Part shown: positions 32,763 through 41,130 of the stretch, one piece after another
Layout of the letters: each line of letters opens with the position of its first letter
Position numbering within the stretch: position 1 is the first letter of the stretch
Made by a program: the position numbers and the translations under genes
The notes under the pieces: model-generated
What the model was told of the DNA's origin: nothing
The model's database searches: none
The model's input: only the letters and a program-made list of their open reading frames with translations
Source: Pseudomonadota bacterium
GTDB taxonomy: Bacteria; Pseudomonadota; Gammaproteobacteria; Burkholderiales; Burkholderiaceae_E
Reading direction: 5' to 3'
Assembly (NCBI GenBank): GCA_963204785.1
Contig: CAUJHG010000064.1
Location: 62,001 to 126,000 of the forward strand
Length of the DNA stretch: 64,000 nt

Positions 32763-32803
32763 GGGGGTAGCGTTGGGGGTACTCGTGTTCAACCGTGGGG
32801 GTA
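32763..32803 (+). repeat. Three GGGGGTA repeats (left arm-type sites)
   Basis: GGGGGTA occurs at 32763-32769, 32775-32781 and 32797-32803, directly upstream of the integrase start. The first two are spaced 12 bp start to start. A pair with the same spacing and orientation occurs near the right end. Such short direct repeats near both ends are what arm-type integrase binding sites look like. Confidence 0.6.
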
Positions 32804-32828
32804 CATCTCCCCGCAGTGGAGTCCAACG

Positions 32829-34040
32829 ATGCCCGAGAATCTACTCACCGACCTCAAGGTCAGGTCGGCCAAATCGACTGATCGAGATTGGAAACTATCA
32901 GACGGCGGGGGCCTGTTCCTGCTGGTCAAGCCCACCGGCGGCAAGCTCTGGCGGTGGAAGTACCGCCTGCAAGGCAAGGAGAACCTCTTTGCCATTGGCG
33001 GTTTTCCTCAGATAAGCCTTGCAGAGGCGCGTGCTGCTCGCGAGAAAGCGCGTGCCTTGGTCAAGCAAGGTATCCACCCTGCGCATGAGCGGCAGCAGGT
33101 CAAGCAGCGCAACCTGGAAGTGTTGGAGGAACGCAAACGCGCAAAGGAAAGTTCGTTTGCCAAGGTAGCGAAAGCGTACCTAGCCGAGATCAAGCCAGTC
33201 TTCGCACAGAGTTCCTACCGGACGAAAGAATCCCGCATCAGGAAGTACCTGTCACCCAAGTTCGATGGGATGCCGATGAGCGACATTGGCGTGAAGCAGA
33301 TCCGGCCGCTGCTGGAGGAATGCAAGGTACATGGTGCGTGGGCGGCCATTCACGTCAAAGGTGATCTTTCGGCGATCTTTGAGTTTGCGGTGGTGCGGGG
33401 GCTGGTCGAGGCAAACCCAATTCCCAGCCTGCGCGGGCTGCTCCGCGTGCCGTTCAGCGAGAGCAAGGCGGCGATGACGCGAGAGCAAATCCAGAAGTTC
33501 TATCAGGAGTTGCGCGGCTACCGGGGCTATCCGGAAACTTCATTGTGCCTGCGGTTGATCGCGCTGACCGCCTGCCGTCCAGGGGAAGCGGCGGATGCCG
33601 AGTGGGATGAGTTCGACTTTGAGGATGCCCTGTGGCGTCGGCCTGCGGCGAAGATGAAAGCGCGGCGTGACCATGTCAGCCCGTTGTCGGTGCAGGCCAT
33701 TGCCGTGCTGAAGGATTTGCAGTGCATCACGGGCGGCGGCCGCTATCTGTTCCCACACCGGAGCGGCAAGGGCTTCACTACGCCCAACCGACTGACCTAT
33801 GCGATGCGCGACATGAACCTGGGCCGGGGTACGACGCCGCATTGCTGGCGGACGACCTTTTCGACCTGGGCCAACGAGAACGGATACCGGCCTGATGCAA
33901 TTGAACGGCAGCTTGCCCACGTGGAAAGCAACAAGGTGCGGGCGACGTACAACAAGGCGTTGTTGCTGGATCAGAGAAGGACGCTGTTGCAGGACTGGGC
34001 GGACTATCTGAGTGCTGCGGAGGGCAGCGGCACAACATAG
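32829..34040 (+). CDS. int: Site-specific tyrosine integrase, P4 type
   Basis: A 403-residue integrase starting at ATG 32829 (MPENLLTDLKVRSAKSTDRD). It has the N-terminal arm-binding domain typical of P4-like integrases (WKLSDGGGLFLLVKPTGGKL, then FAIGGFPQISLAEAR), a central SAM-like domain, and a C-terminal catalytic domain. The catalytic residues are visible: Arg in TACRPGEA, HCWR (HxxR), the later His in QLAHVE, and Tyr in RATYNKA. It faces inwards from attL and should catalyse integration into the ychF 3' end. The enzyme looks intact. Confidence 0.95.
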   Translation: MPENLLTDLKVRSAKSTDRDWKLSDGGGLFLLVKPTGGKLWRWKYRLQGKENLFAIGGFPQISLAEARAAREKARALVKQGIHPAHERQQVKQRNLEVLEERKRAKESSFAKVAKAYLAEIKPVFAQSSYRTKESRIRKYLSPKFDGMPMSDIGVKQIRPLLEECKVHGAWAAIHVKGDLSAIFEFAVVRGLVEANPIPSLRGLLRVPFSESKAAMTREQIQKFYQELRGYRGYPETSLCLRLIALTACRPGEAADAEWDEFDFEDALWRRPAAKMKARRDHVSPLSVQAIAVLKDLQCITGGGRYLFPHRSGKGFTTPNRLTYAMRDMNLGRGTTPHCWRTTFSTWANENGYRPDAIERQLAHVESNKVRATYNKALLLDQRRTLLQDWADYLSAAEGSGTT

Positions 34041-34163
34041 AGACGGTTTGGCCGGGTATCGCAGCAGCGAGTGGGCAGAGCGGCCTTTTCCTTTTCTGGA
34101 TAGGGCCGTTGTCCCTTGAGTGCCGTTCCCTTGCCGTTTGCCTTTGCCCTGAGTTGGGCCTGG

Positions 34164-34351
34164 AAATGGGGTAAATAATGGGGAAAATAGGGTAATTGTG
34201 AGATTATTACCCTTTTTAGGCATCTCCTTCCTGGTCGGCCATGCCGGCCCCTCGCGACCGGGCCTACGTTCAGGAAATGGGGTAATCAAACACATTTAAT
34301 GAGGTATTTTTAGAGACAATGCCCCATTTAAAGACTATGATTACCCCATTT
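34164..34351. repeat. Cluster of GGGGTAA(T) direct and inverted motifs before the first fic gene
   Basis: The 334-bp gap between integrase and fic has no gene. It contains AAATGGGGTAA at 34164-34174, GGGTAAT/ATTACCC at 34190-34212, and a perfect 14-bp inverted repeat, AAATGGGGTAATCA at 34275-34288 and TGATTACCCCATTT at 34338-34351. The region is A/T-rich. The arrangement suggests operator sites for a missing or unlinked repressor, or iteron-like sites. The last arm ends 23 bp before the fic start. Confidence 0.6.
34190..34217 (+). terminator. Candidate terminator after the integrase
   Basis: GGGTAAT (34190-34196) and ATTACCC (34206-34212) form a 7-bp stem with a 9-nt loop, followed by TTTTT at 34213-34217. 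This is the form of an intrinsic terminator, although it lies 150 bp after the integrase stop and shares the repeat motif of this gap. Confidence 0.5.
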
Positions 34352-34374
34352 AGACAGCCTGGGCTTACATTTCC

Positions 34375-35421
34375 ATGCACTCGCTCACACCCGAGTACCT
34401 TGTCGCGCTTCGCTTCGATGGCACTCAGGCCGCCACGTTGCGCACACTGGGCGAGTACCAGGGTAAGCAGCAACTCTACGCCGCACAGTCGCCCGAAGCC
34501 CTCAAGGGCCTGCGCCAGATCGCGGTGGTGGAGTCCGCTGAGTCGTCTAACCGGCTGGAAGGTGTTGTCGTAGCGCCTTCGCGGCTGAAGTCTCTGGTCA
34601 TCCGCAACGCAACACCAAAGAGCCGCTCCGAACAGGAGATCGCCGGCTACCGTGACGCCCTGGCGCTGATCCACGAATCGGCCGCGCACATGTCCTTCAG
34701 CGAGGGCGTAGTGCTGCAACTCCACACCCTGCTGTACCGCTATATGCCGCAGGCGGGCGGGCGCTGGAAGGCTACCAATAACGACATCATCGAACGTCAC
34801 CCGGACGGCACGTCACGTCTACGTTTCCAGCCGGTCGCTGCGCACCTCACACCCATGGCTATGACCGATCTGGCTGGGCGCTACGCCACCGCGCTGGATC
34901 AGCACCTGGCCGACCCCCTCGTACTGGTGCCGCTGGCGATGCTCGACTTCCTGTGCATTCACCCCTTCCCGGACGGCAACGGCCGCATGTCCCGCTTGTT
35001 GACCTTGCTGCTGCTCTACCACTTCGACTATGCCGTGGGCCGCTACATCAGTTTGGAACGCATCTTCGAGGACACCAAGGAAGGCTATTACGAGACGCTG
35101 GAAGCCAGTTCGCAGGGATGGCACCAGGGGCAGCACGACGTAAAGCCCTGGCTTGACTACTTCTGGGGCGCCTTGCTGCGGGCCTACCGCGAGTTCGAGG
35201 AGCGTGTCGGCACCATCGAACGTGGCCGTGGCAGTAAAGGCGACCGGGTGCGTGCGGAAGTCCTGGGACGTACTCTGCCGTTTTCGATTTCCGAAATCGA
35301 AGAAGCCTGCCCGGGTGTAAGCAGGGACATGGTGCGGCTAGTGCTGCGGGCGATGAAATCAGAGGGGTTGATCGAATCGACTGGCAAGGGGCGAGGTGCG
35401 CAATGGATCAAGCGAGCGTAA
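34375..35421 (+). CDS. Fic-domain protein (AMPylase family), first copy
   Basis: A 348-residue Fic protein. The catalytic motif HPFPDGNGRMSR (residues 196-207) is intact, with the catalytic His. An N-terminal inhibitory motif of the (S/T)xxxE(G/N) type, SNRLEG, lies at 58-63, so it is a class II (self-inhibited) Fic. The C-terminus (about 290-348) reads like a winged helix (FSISEIEEACPGVSRDMVRL). Fic enzymes usually transfer AMP to hydroxyl side chains; the target here is unknown. No good Shine-Dalgarno precedes the ATG. It is followed after 10 nt by the truncated helicase gene. Confidence 0.9.
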   Translation: MHSLTPEYLVALRFDGTQAATLRTLGEYQGKQQLYAAQSPEALKGLRQIAVVESAESSNRLEGVVVAPSRLKSLVIRNATPKSRSEQEIAGYRDALALIHESAAHMSFSEGVVLQLHTLLYRYMPQAGGRWKATNNDIIERHPDGTSRLRFQPVAAHLTPMAMTDLAGRYATALDQHLADPLVLVPLAMLDFLCIHPFPDGNGRMSRLLTLLLLYHFDYAVGRYISLERIFEDTKEGYYETLEASSQGWHQGQHDVKPWLDYFWGALLRAYREFEERVGTIERGRGSKGDRVRAEVLGRTLPFSISEIEEACPGVSRDMVRLVLRAMKSEGLIESTGKGRGAQWIKRA

Positions 35422-35431
35422 GGGGATCACG

Positions 35432-35526
35432 ATGGAACTGATCGACGACATCAGCCGCTTGTTGGGTGATGACCTCAAGCAAGTCATTCGGCCAGGGGTA
35501 CGGCTGCAGATCGGAGCCTTGTGCTT
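35432..35526 (+). pseudogene. 5' remnant of a PLD/SNF2-type helicase gene, cut by the IS
   Basis: ATG 35432, with AAGGGG upstream, opens a frame reading MELIDDISRLLGDDLKQVIR, then PGVRLQIGALCL before the insertion-sequence end. This resembles the N-terminus of helicases with a phospholipase-D-like domain that occur in restriction and DISARM-like loci (from memory, not searched). Only about 32 codons remain. Nothing resembling the rest lies right of the IS, where just about 40 bp separate it from the next gene, so a deletion accompanied or followed the insertion. Confidence 0.5.
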
Positions 35527-36812
35527 AGTAGTCCGTTTCGGAAGTTCGCACACGTATTCCTTCAAGCTGCCAGCTTGAGGGGCTGGCTCTGCGCATGACG
35601 ATTGCGCATCCGCGCGATCAGGGCGTTGAGATCGGCACGGGTGAACTTCCACTCGAATGGACGCGCGATGCTCTCGAAGTAGCGCTCGAAGTTCGCCAGT
35701 CGCTCGGCCACCGCCTCCAGGCAAGGGAAGTCGTTCGGAGTCAGCGCCTTGCGCTGCACGATCGAGAAGTAGATCTCGATCTGGTTGAGCCAGCTCGCGT
35801 GGACCGGGCCGTGGACCGGAACCAGCCGCGGATGAGCCTTCGTCAGCCGTTGCACGCACGCTTGGCCGCGATGCGACGAGCCGTTGTCCATGATCCAGAA
35901 CACGCGGCGCGCGGTGTCGTACGGCGGCTGGCTCATGACCTGCCCGACCAGGCGCTCGAAGGGCGCGATGCCGGTGGTCGCTTCGCAGCGGCCGAACACC
36001 TTGGCGCGATGAACGTCCAGCGCCGCAAGGTACGCCCAGGCACCCCCTCGAACATACTCGTGCTCCACGCGCATCGTCTGGCCGGGTCGGGTCGGCAGGC
36101 TCGGATGGATGCGCAGCCGCGCCTGGATGCTGGTCTTCTCGTCGGTCGAGATGACGTACTCGTCCTCGCAAAGCGGCTGGCCTTGCCAGCGTCGCTCGTA
36201 CAGGTCCAGGAGGCGTCCGGCCTTGGCCTGGAACTGCGGATCGCGCGGAAAGATCCAGCAGCGGTGCTGCCACGGCCGGATGGCGTCCTCGTGCAGCCAA
36301 CGCCAGACGGTGCTGTCGCTGATGCGCGCCACCAGGCCCGAGCGCTCGGCCTGTCGCGCCACATCGGCCACGCTGAGTCGCGACAGCGGCAGGCCGAGGT
36401 TGGCCGGACGTTCGCAAGCGATCGCCTTGATCTCAACCGTGAGCTCTGGGGGGAAAGACCCGAGGGCGACCCGGGCGGGCTCTCTCTTCGAGGCCCGCCA
36501 ATCGCTCCTTGAAGAAGCGCTTGCGCCACTGGCTGACCACCTCGCGTCGAGTGTCCAGGCGCGCGGCGATCTGATCGTTGTCCATGCCTTTGGCCGCCAT
36601 CAGGATCATCTTGGCCCGAGTGACCTCGAAGTATGGCAACGTATATTTGGCCGCGCGCCGATTCAGTTCTGCGAACTCGTCGGCGGACAACTCGATTCGG
36701 AACGGGCTCTTCCTCGGCATGCGCAACCCCTCGTGGGAGGATTGCGCCAAGATGCCATACGAGGCTGGAATTAGCAAGACGATACGTGTCCATAATTACG
36801 AAGATACCTACT
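35527..36812 (-). mobile_element. IS630-family insertion sequence
   Basis: About 1.29 kb. The termini form imperfect 31-bp inverted repeats (35527-35557 and 36782-36812), sharing AGTAG at the tips and ACACGTAT at the inner end (21 of 31 positions by my alignment). TTA flanks both ends (35525-35527 and 36812-36814), consistent with the TA target duplication of IS630 elements. It contains one transposase gene, transcribed leftwards, with a frameshift. It truncates the helicase gene. Confidence 0.8.
35562..36720 (-). pseudogene. IS630-type DDE transposase with a +1 shift at a C6 tract
   Basis: The N-terminal part starts at ATG 36720 (MPRKSPFRIELSADEFAELN) with a helix-turn-helix (MDNDQIAARLDTRREVVSQW). 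It reads into a stop at 36433 after GRPRVFPP. Dropping one base in the run of six C (GGGGGG at 36448-36453 on the plus strand) restores ELTVEIKAIACERPANLGLP and the remaining catalytic part. DDE residues are in STDEKTS, IMDNGSSHRG and WLNQIEIYFS. This may be a disabling insertion, a programmed +1 frameshift or an assembly error in a homopolymer. C-terminal frame ends at 35562. Confidence 0.8.
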
Positions 36813-36854
36813 TAGACCGGCCCCGAAACAGCCCAAAAATCAAGGGACAAAGAA

Positions 36855-39800
36855 GTGAGTGACCAGTTTTTCAACCAGCCAATCCTCAATTCGCCTTACG
36901 GCTACCCGTCGCGGCACTGGGAGCTGGACGACAGCGGACAACCCACGCAGCAAATCGTCGAGTCTCGCCGAGCGTCCAGCTTCATCAGTCCGATTCCAAA
37001 GCCCCGCCGGCACCGCGGCGAGCAGGCTACTCTGGCGCTGGATGAAGTCGAGAACCTGGCTGACGACGGGCAGCGTTACCGCCACTCTGAACTGATCAAT
37101 TCGGTGCGGCGCGAGGTCGATGCGTGGCGTCGCTTGCCGCCGACGCAGTGGCGTGTCACCCCCGAAACGGCCCGTCTGCTGGAGCACTGGCGCAACCACA
37201 AGTTCGCTGGGGTGCGCCCCTTCTTCTGCCAGGTAGAAGCGGCCGAAACCGCGATCTGGCTGACCGAGGTCGTCCCGCAGCTCGGCAAAAGCGGGGAACG
37301 CTTTCTCGATCACCTGAAGAAAGTCAGCAACGATGCCAACCCCGGCCTGATGCGCCTGGCACTGAAGCTGGCCACCGGCGCAGGAAAGACCACAGTCATG
37401 GCCATGCTCATCGCTTGGCAGACGGTCAATGCCGTGCGCCATCCTCAGAGCAAGAAATTCACCCGTGGCTTCCTGCTGGTCGCCCCTGGCCTGACCATCA
37501 AGGATCGTTTGCGTGTGCTGTTGCCCAATGATGCGGACAGCTACTACGCCAGCCGCGAGATCGTGCCCCGCGACATGCTGGCGGATCTGGACAAGGCCAA
37601 AATCGTCATCACCAACTACCACGCCTTCAAGCTGCGCGAACGCATGGAATTGTCCAAAGGCGGCCGTCGCTTGTTGCAAGGCCGCACCGGCAGCGAGCTG
37701 GACACGCTGGAAACCGAGGGGCAGATGCTCCAGCGGGTCATGCCGGAATTGATGGGGCTGAAGAACATCCTCGCCATCAACGACGAGGCGCACCATTGCT
37801 ATCGTGAAAAGCCCGCTTCCGACGACGATTTCATCGACGACAAGGGCAACCCCCTGACCGGCGATGACCTCAAAGCCGCCAAGGAACACGTCAAGGACGA
37901 GAACGAAGCAGCGCGCCTGTGGATTTCCGGCCTCGAAGCCGTGAACCGCAAGCTGGGCCTGCAACAGGTCATCGACCTCTCGGCCACGCCATTCTTCCTG
38001 GCCGGTTCCGGCTACGTGGAAGGCACCTTGTTCCCGTGGACGATGAGTGACTTCTCGTTGATGGATGCCATCGAGTGCGGCATCGTCAAGTTGCCGCGTG
38101 TGCCGATTGCACAGAACCTGCCCGGCGACTTCGACATGCCGATGTTCCGCGATCTGTGGAAGCACATAGGCAATAAGATGCCCAAGAAGGGGCGCGGCAA
38201 GGGTGCACAGGCTGATCCAGAAGACATTCCGCAATTGCTGAAAAGCGCGCTGGACGCGCTTTACGGCCATTACCTCAAAACCTACGAAGCTTGGAAGCAG
38301 GCCGGCATCAAGGTGCCGCCATGCTTCATCGTGGTGTGCAACAACACCGCCACCTCCAAGCTGGTGTTCGATTACATTTCCGGCTTTGATCGTCGCAATG
38401 ACGATGGCAACGTCAGCTACCAGGCTGGCCGACTGGAACTGTTCCGCAATTACGACGAGCACGGTGAGCCGCTGGCGCGCCCGAATACCCTGCTGATCGA
38501 CAGCGAACAGCTCGAATCCGGCGAGGCGCTGGACGACAACTTCCGGGGCATGGCCGCCGACGAGATTGAACGTTTCAAGCGCGAGATCATCGAGCGCACC
38601 GGCGACCGCAGACAGGCCGAGAACCTGAGTGACAGCGAATTGCTGCGCGAAGTGATGAACACTGTTGGCAAGCAGGGCCGCCTGGGCGAGCAAATCCGGT
38701 GCGTCGTGTCGGTGTCCATGCTCACCGAAGGCTGGGATGCCAATACCGTTACCCACGTCCTCGGTGTGCGTGCGTTCGGCACCCAGTTGCTTTGCGAACA
38801 GGTGATTGGCCGAGCTCTGCGCCGCCAGTCCTATGAATTGAACGAGCAGGGATTGTTCGACGTGGAATATGCCGACGTGTTCGGCATTCCCTTCGACTTC
38901 ACCGCCAAGCCGGTAGTTGCCACTCCGCCCAAGCCGCGCGAAACCGTCACCGTCAAGGCACTGCGCCCGGAACGCGATTCTCAGGAAATCCGATTTCCGC
39001 GCGTGCAGGGCTATCGTGTCGAACTGCCGGAGGAAAGGCTGGAAGCCGCCTTTGGCACCGACGATCATTTGACATTGACGCCAGAGCAAGTCGGCCCCAC
39101 GGAAACCCGCAACGCCGGCATTATCGGCGAAGCGGTGGAACTGAACCTCAAGCACCTAGGCGACGTGCGCCAGTCCACGCTGCTGATGGAGCTGACCAAG
39201 CACCTGCTGTTCGAGCACTGGCGCGACCAAGGCCAGGATGCACCGATCGCCCTGTTCGGCCAGCTTAAGCGTATCGTGCGTGAGTGGCTGGAGGAGTGTC
39301 TGGAGTGTAAGGGTGGCACCTATCCGGCGCAGTTGATGCACCGTGAACTGGCCGACCTGGCCTGCCAAAAGATTACTCGCGGCATCGTCAAGCGCGAACT
39401 AGAGAAAGGCCGGCTGGTCAAGGCCATCCTCGACCCATTCAACCCCACCGGCAGCACCGCGCACGTGCGCTTCAACACTTCTCGCGAAGACCGTTGGGAA
39501 ACCCTTGGGCCGCCGCCCAAGAACCACGTCAACTGGGTCATTCTGGACAGCGGTTGGGAAGGCGAATTCTGCCGCGTCGCCGAGTCGCACCCCAAGGTAC
39601 TGGCCTACACCAAGAACCACAACCTCGGCCTGGAAGTGCCCTACCGCTTCGGCTCGGCCAACCGCATCTACATCCCGGATTTCATCGTGCAAGTGGACGA
39701 TGGTCACGGCAAGAACGACCCGCTGAACCTGATCGTCGAGATCAAGGGCTACCGGCGCGAGGATGCGAAGGAAAAGAAATCCACCATGGACACCTACTGG

Positions 39801-39944
39801 ATTCCCGGCGTGAATCACCTCGGCACGCACGGCCGCTGGGCCTTTGCCGAGTTCGGCGATGTGTACGAGATGCAGGACGACTTCGCCGAAAAGATACAAG
39901 CGGAGTTCGGCAAGATGCTGGCCAAGGTCGGAGTTGGCGCATGA
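36855..39944 (+). CDS. Res-type restriction helicase-endonuclease (BPTD_3080-like)
   Basis: A 1029-residue DEAD/DEAH helicase with a C-terminal nuclease, related to type III restriction subunits. Start is GTG 36855. Walker A LATGAGKTT lies at about 173-180, NDEAHH with DEAH at 310-313, and helicase motif VI region EQVIGRALRRQSY. A PD-(D/E)xK nuclease is visible near the end: Asp942 in YIPDF, then Glu962 and Lys964 in VEIKGYR. Motifs are intact, so ATP-driven translocation and cleavage are predicted. Its stop overlaps the second fic gene (ATGA) and the matching methyltransferase follows, forming a restriction-modification unit. The IS lies only about 40 bp upstream, so the original promoter may be lost. 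Confidence 0.88.
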   Translation: MSDQFFNQPILNSPYGYPSRHWELDDSGQPTQQIVESRRASSFISPIPKPRRHRGEQATLALDEVENLADDGQRYRHSELINSVRREVDAWRRLPPTQWRVTPETARLLEHWRNHKFAGVRPFFCQVEAAETAIWLTEVVPQLGKSGERFLDHLKKVSNDANPGLMRLALKLATGAGKTTVMAMLIAWQTVNAVRHPQSKKFTRGFLLVAPGLTIKDRLRVLLPNDADSYYASREIVPRDMLADLDKAKIVITNYHAFKLRERMELSKGGRRLLQGRTGSELDTLETEGQMLQRVMPELMGLKNILAINDEAHHCYREKPASDDDFIDDKGNPLTGDDLKAAKEHVKDENEAARLWISGLEAVNRKLGLQQVIDLSATPFFLAGSGYVEGTLFPWTMSDFSLMDAIECGIVKLPRVPIAQNLPGDFDMPMFRDLWKHIGNKMPKKGRGKGAQADPEDIPQLLKSALDALYGHYLKTYEAWKQAGIKVPPCFIVVCNNTATSKLVFDYISGFDRRNDDGNVSYQAGRLELFRNYDEHGEPLARPNTLLIDSEQLESGEALDDNFRGMAADEIERFKREIIERTGDRRQAENLSDSELLREVMNTVGKQGRLGEQIRCVVSVSMLTEGWDANTVTHVLGVRAFGTQLLCEQVIGRALRRQSYELNEQGLFDVEYADVFGIPFDFTAKPVVATPPKPRETVTVKALRPERDSQEIRFPRVQGYRVELPEERLEAAFGTDDHLTLTPEQVGPTETRNAGIIGEAVELNLKHLGDVRQSTLLMELTKHLLFEHWRDQGQDAPIALFGQLKRIVREWLEECLECKGGTYPAQLMHRELADLACQKITRGIVKRELEKGRLVKAILDPFNPTGSTAHVRFNTSREDRWETLGPPPKNHVNWVILDSGWEGEFCRVAESHPKVLAYTKNHNLGLEVPYRFGSANRIYIPDFIVQVDDGHGKNDPLNLIVEIKGYRREDAKEKKSTMDTYWIPGVNHLGTHGRWAFAEFGDVYEMQDDFAEKIQAEFGKMLAKVGVGA

Positions 39945-41074
39945 AATTCGAAACCTTCAAGCCCGGACGCTGGCAACAACGCCTCCAATACAAGAGCTTC
40001 GAGCCGGTGCCGGTCAACCACGACTGGCATTGGGAAGACCCACGCATCAACGTGCTGCTCGAATCGGCCAACCGCGCCCTGGGCGAACTCAATGCGTATT
40101 CGCTGATCGTGCCGGACATCGACCTGTTCATCGAGATGCACGTGGTCAAGGAGGCGCAGACCTCCAGCCGCATCGAGGGCACCAACACCGGCATCGACGA
40201 AGCCGTGTTGCCGGAAGAACAGATCAAGCCGGAAAAGCGCGACGACTGGCGCGAAGTGCGCAACTACATCGACGCGGTCAACTACGCCATCGCCGAACTG
40301 GGCAAGCTGCCGCTGTCCAATCGGCTGCTCAGGCAGACTCACGCCATCCTGTTGCGCGGGGCGCGGGGCGAGCACAAGCAACCGGGCGAGTTCCGCATCA
40401 GCCAGAACTGGATCGGCGGCTCCAGCCTGGCCGATGCCGCCTTCATTCCGCCCCACCACGAGGGCGTGCCGGAACTGATGGGCGATCTGGAAAAGTTCTG
40501 GCACAACGAATCGGTCACCGTTCCCCACCTGATCCGGCTGGCCATCAGCCACTACCAGTTCGAGACCATCCACCCGTTCCTGGACGGCAACGGTCGCATC
40601 GGTCGCCTGCTGATTCCGCTGTATCTGGTCAGCAATGGCCTGCTGGTCAAGCCCTCGCTGTACCTGTCGGATTTCTTCGAGCGCAACCGGGGCAGTTACT
40701 ACGATGCCCTGACCCGCGTGCGCGCCTCCGGCGACCTGATCCACTGGGTGAGGTTCTTCCTGCAGGGCGTGGCCGAGACTTCCACCAAGGGCCGCGACAC
40801 CTTCGGCAAGATCCTGTCCCTGCGCACCGATGTGGAACAACGCATCCTGACCCTGGGCAAGCGGGTGCCCAATGCCCGCGCCACCTTGAACCTGCTGTAC
40901 CGCCACCCGGTAATCTCCGCCGCCGACCTGGAGCAGCAACTCGGCGTCTCCTCCCCGACCGCCCAGGCCTTGGTCAAGGACTTGATTCGATTGGGAATTC
41001 TGACCGAGATCACGGGCCAGATGCGGGGCCGGCTGTACGAGTTCGAACCTTACCTTGACCTGTTCGTTAGTTAA
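39941..41074 (+). CDS. Fic-domain protein, second copy, inside the restriction-modification operon
   Basis: A 377-residue class II Fic protein starting at ATG 39941 (MKFETFKPGRWQQRLQYKSF), overlapping res by 4 nt. Inhibitory motif SSRIEG at 75-80, catalytic motif HPFLDGNGRIGR at 211-222, and a C-terminal winged helix (VISAADLEQQLGVSSPTAQA). It has the layout of the common SoFic-like family of Fic proteins with a DNA-binding tail. Its position between res and mod, translationally coupled to res, suggests it modifies or regulates the restriction machinery; that is inference. It differs clearly from the first Fic in sequence outside the motif. Confidence 0.9.
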   Translation: MKFETFKPGRWQQRLQYKSFEPVPVNHDWHWEDPRINVLLESANRALGELNAYSLIVPDIDLFIEMHVVKEAQTSSRIEGTNTGIDEAVLPEEQIKPEKRDDWREVRNYIDAVNYAIAELGKLPLSNRLLRQTHAILLRGARGEHKQPGEFRISQNWIGGSSLADAAFIPPHHEGVPELMGDLEKFWHNESVTVPHLIRLAISHYQFETIHPFLDGNGRIGRLLIPLYLVSNGLLVKPSLYLSDFFERNRGSYYDALTRVRASGDLIHWVRFFLQGVAETSTKGRDTFGKILSLRTDVEQRILTLGKRVPNARATLNLLYRHPVISAADLEQQLGVSSPTAQALVKDLIRLGILTEITGQMRGRLYEFEPYLDLFVS

Positions 41075-41130
41075 CGAAAATGGTCTATCCTTAACTAGCA
41101 TCCATCCTAAATTAAGCCTGCTTCCTGCCC

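Noticed and set aside
34270-34800. 176-residue minus-strand frame overlapping the start of fic1
   Set aside because: It is antisense to the fic coding region and includes the inverted-repeat gap; no ribosome-binding site or family similarity.
36840-39155. 771-residue minus-strand frame opposite the Res gene
   Set aside because: The sense strand carries Walker A, DEAH and nuclease motifs; the antisense frame has none that I recognise.
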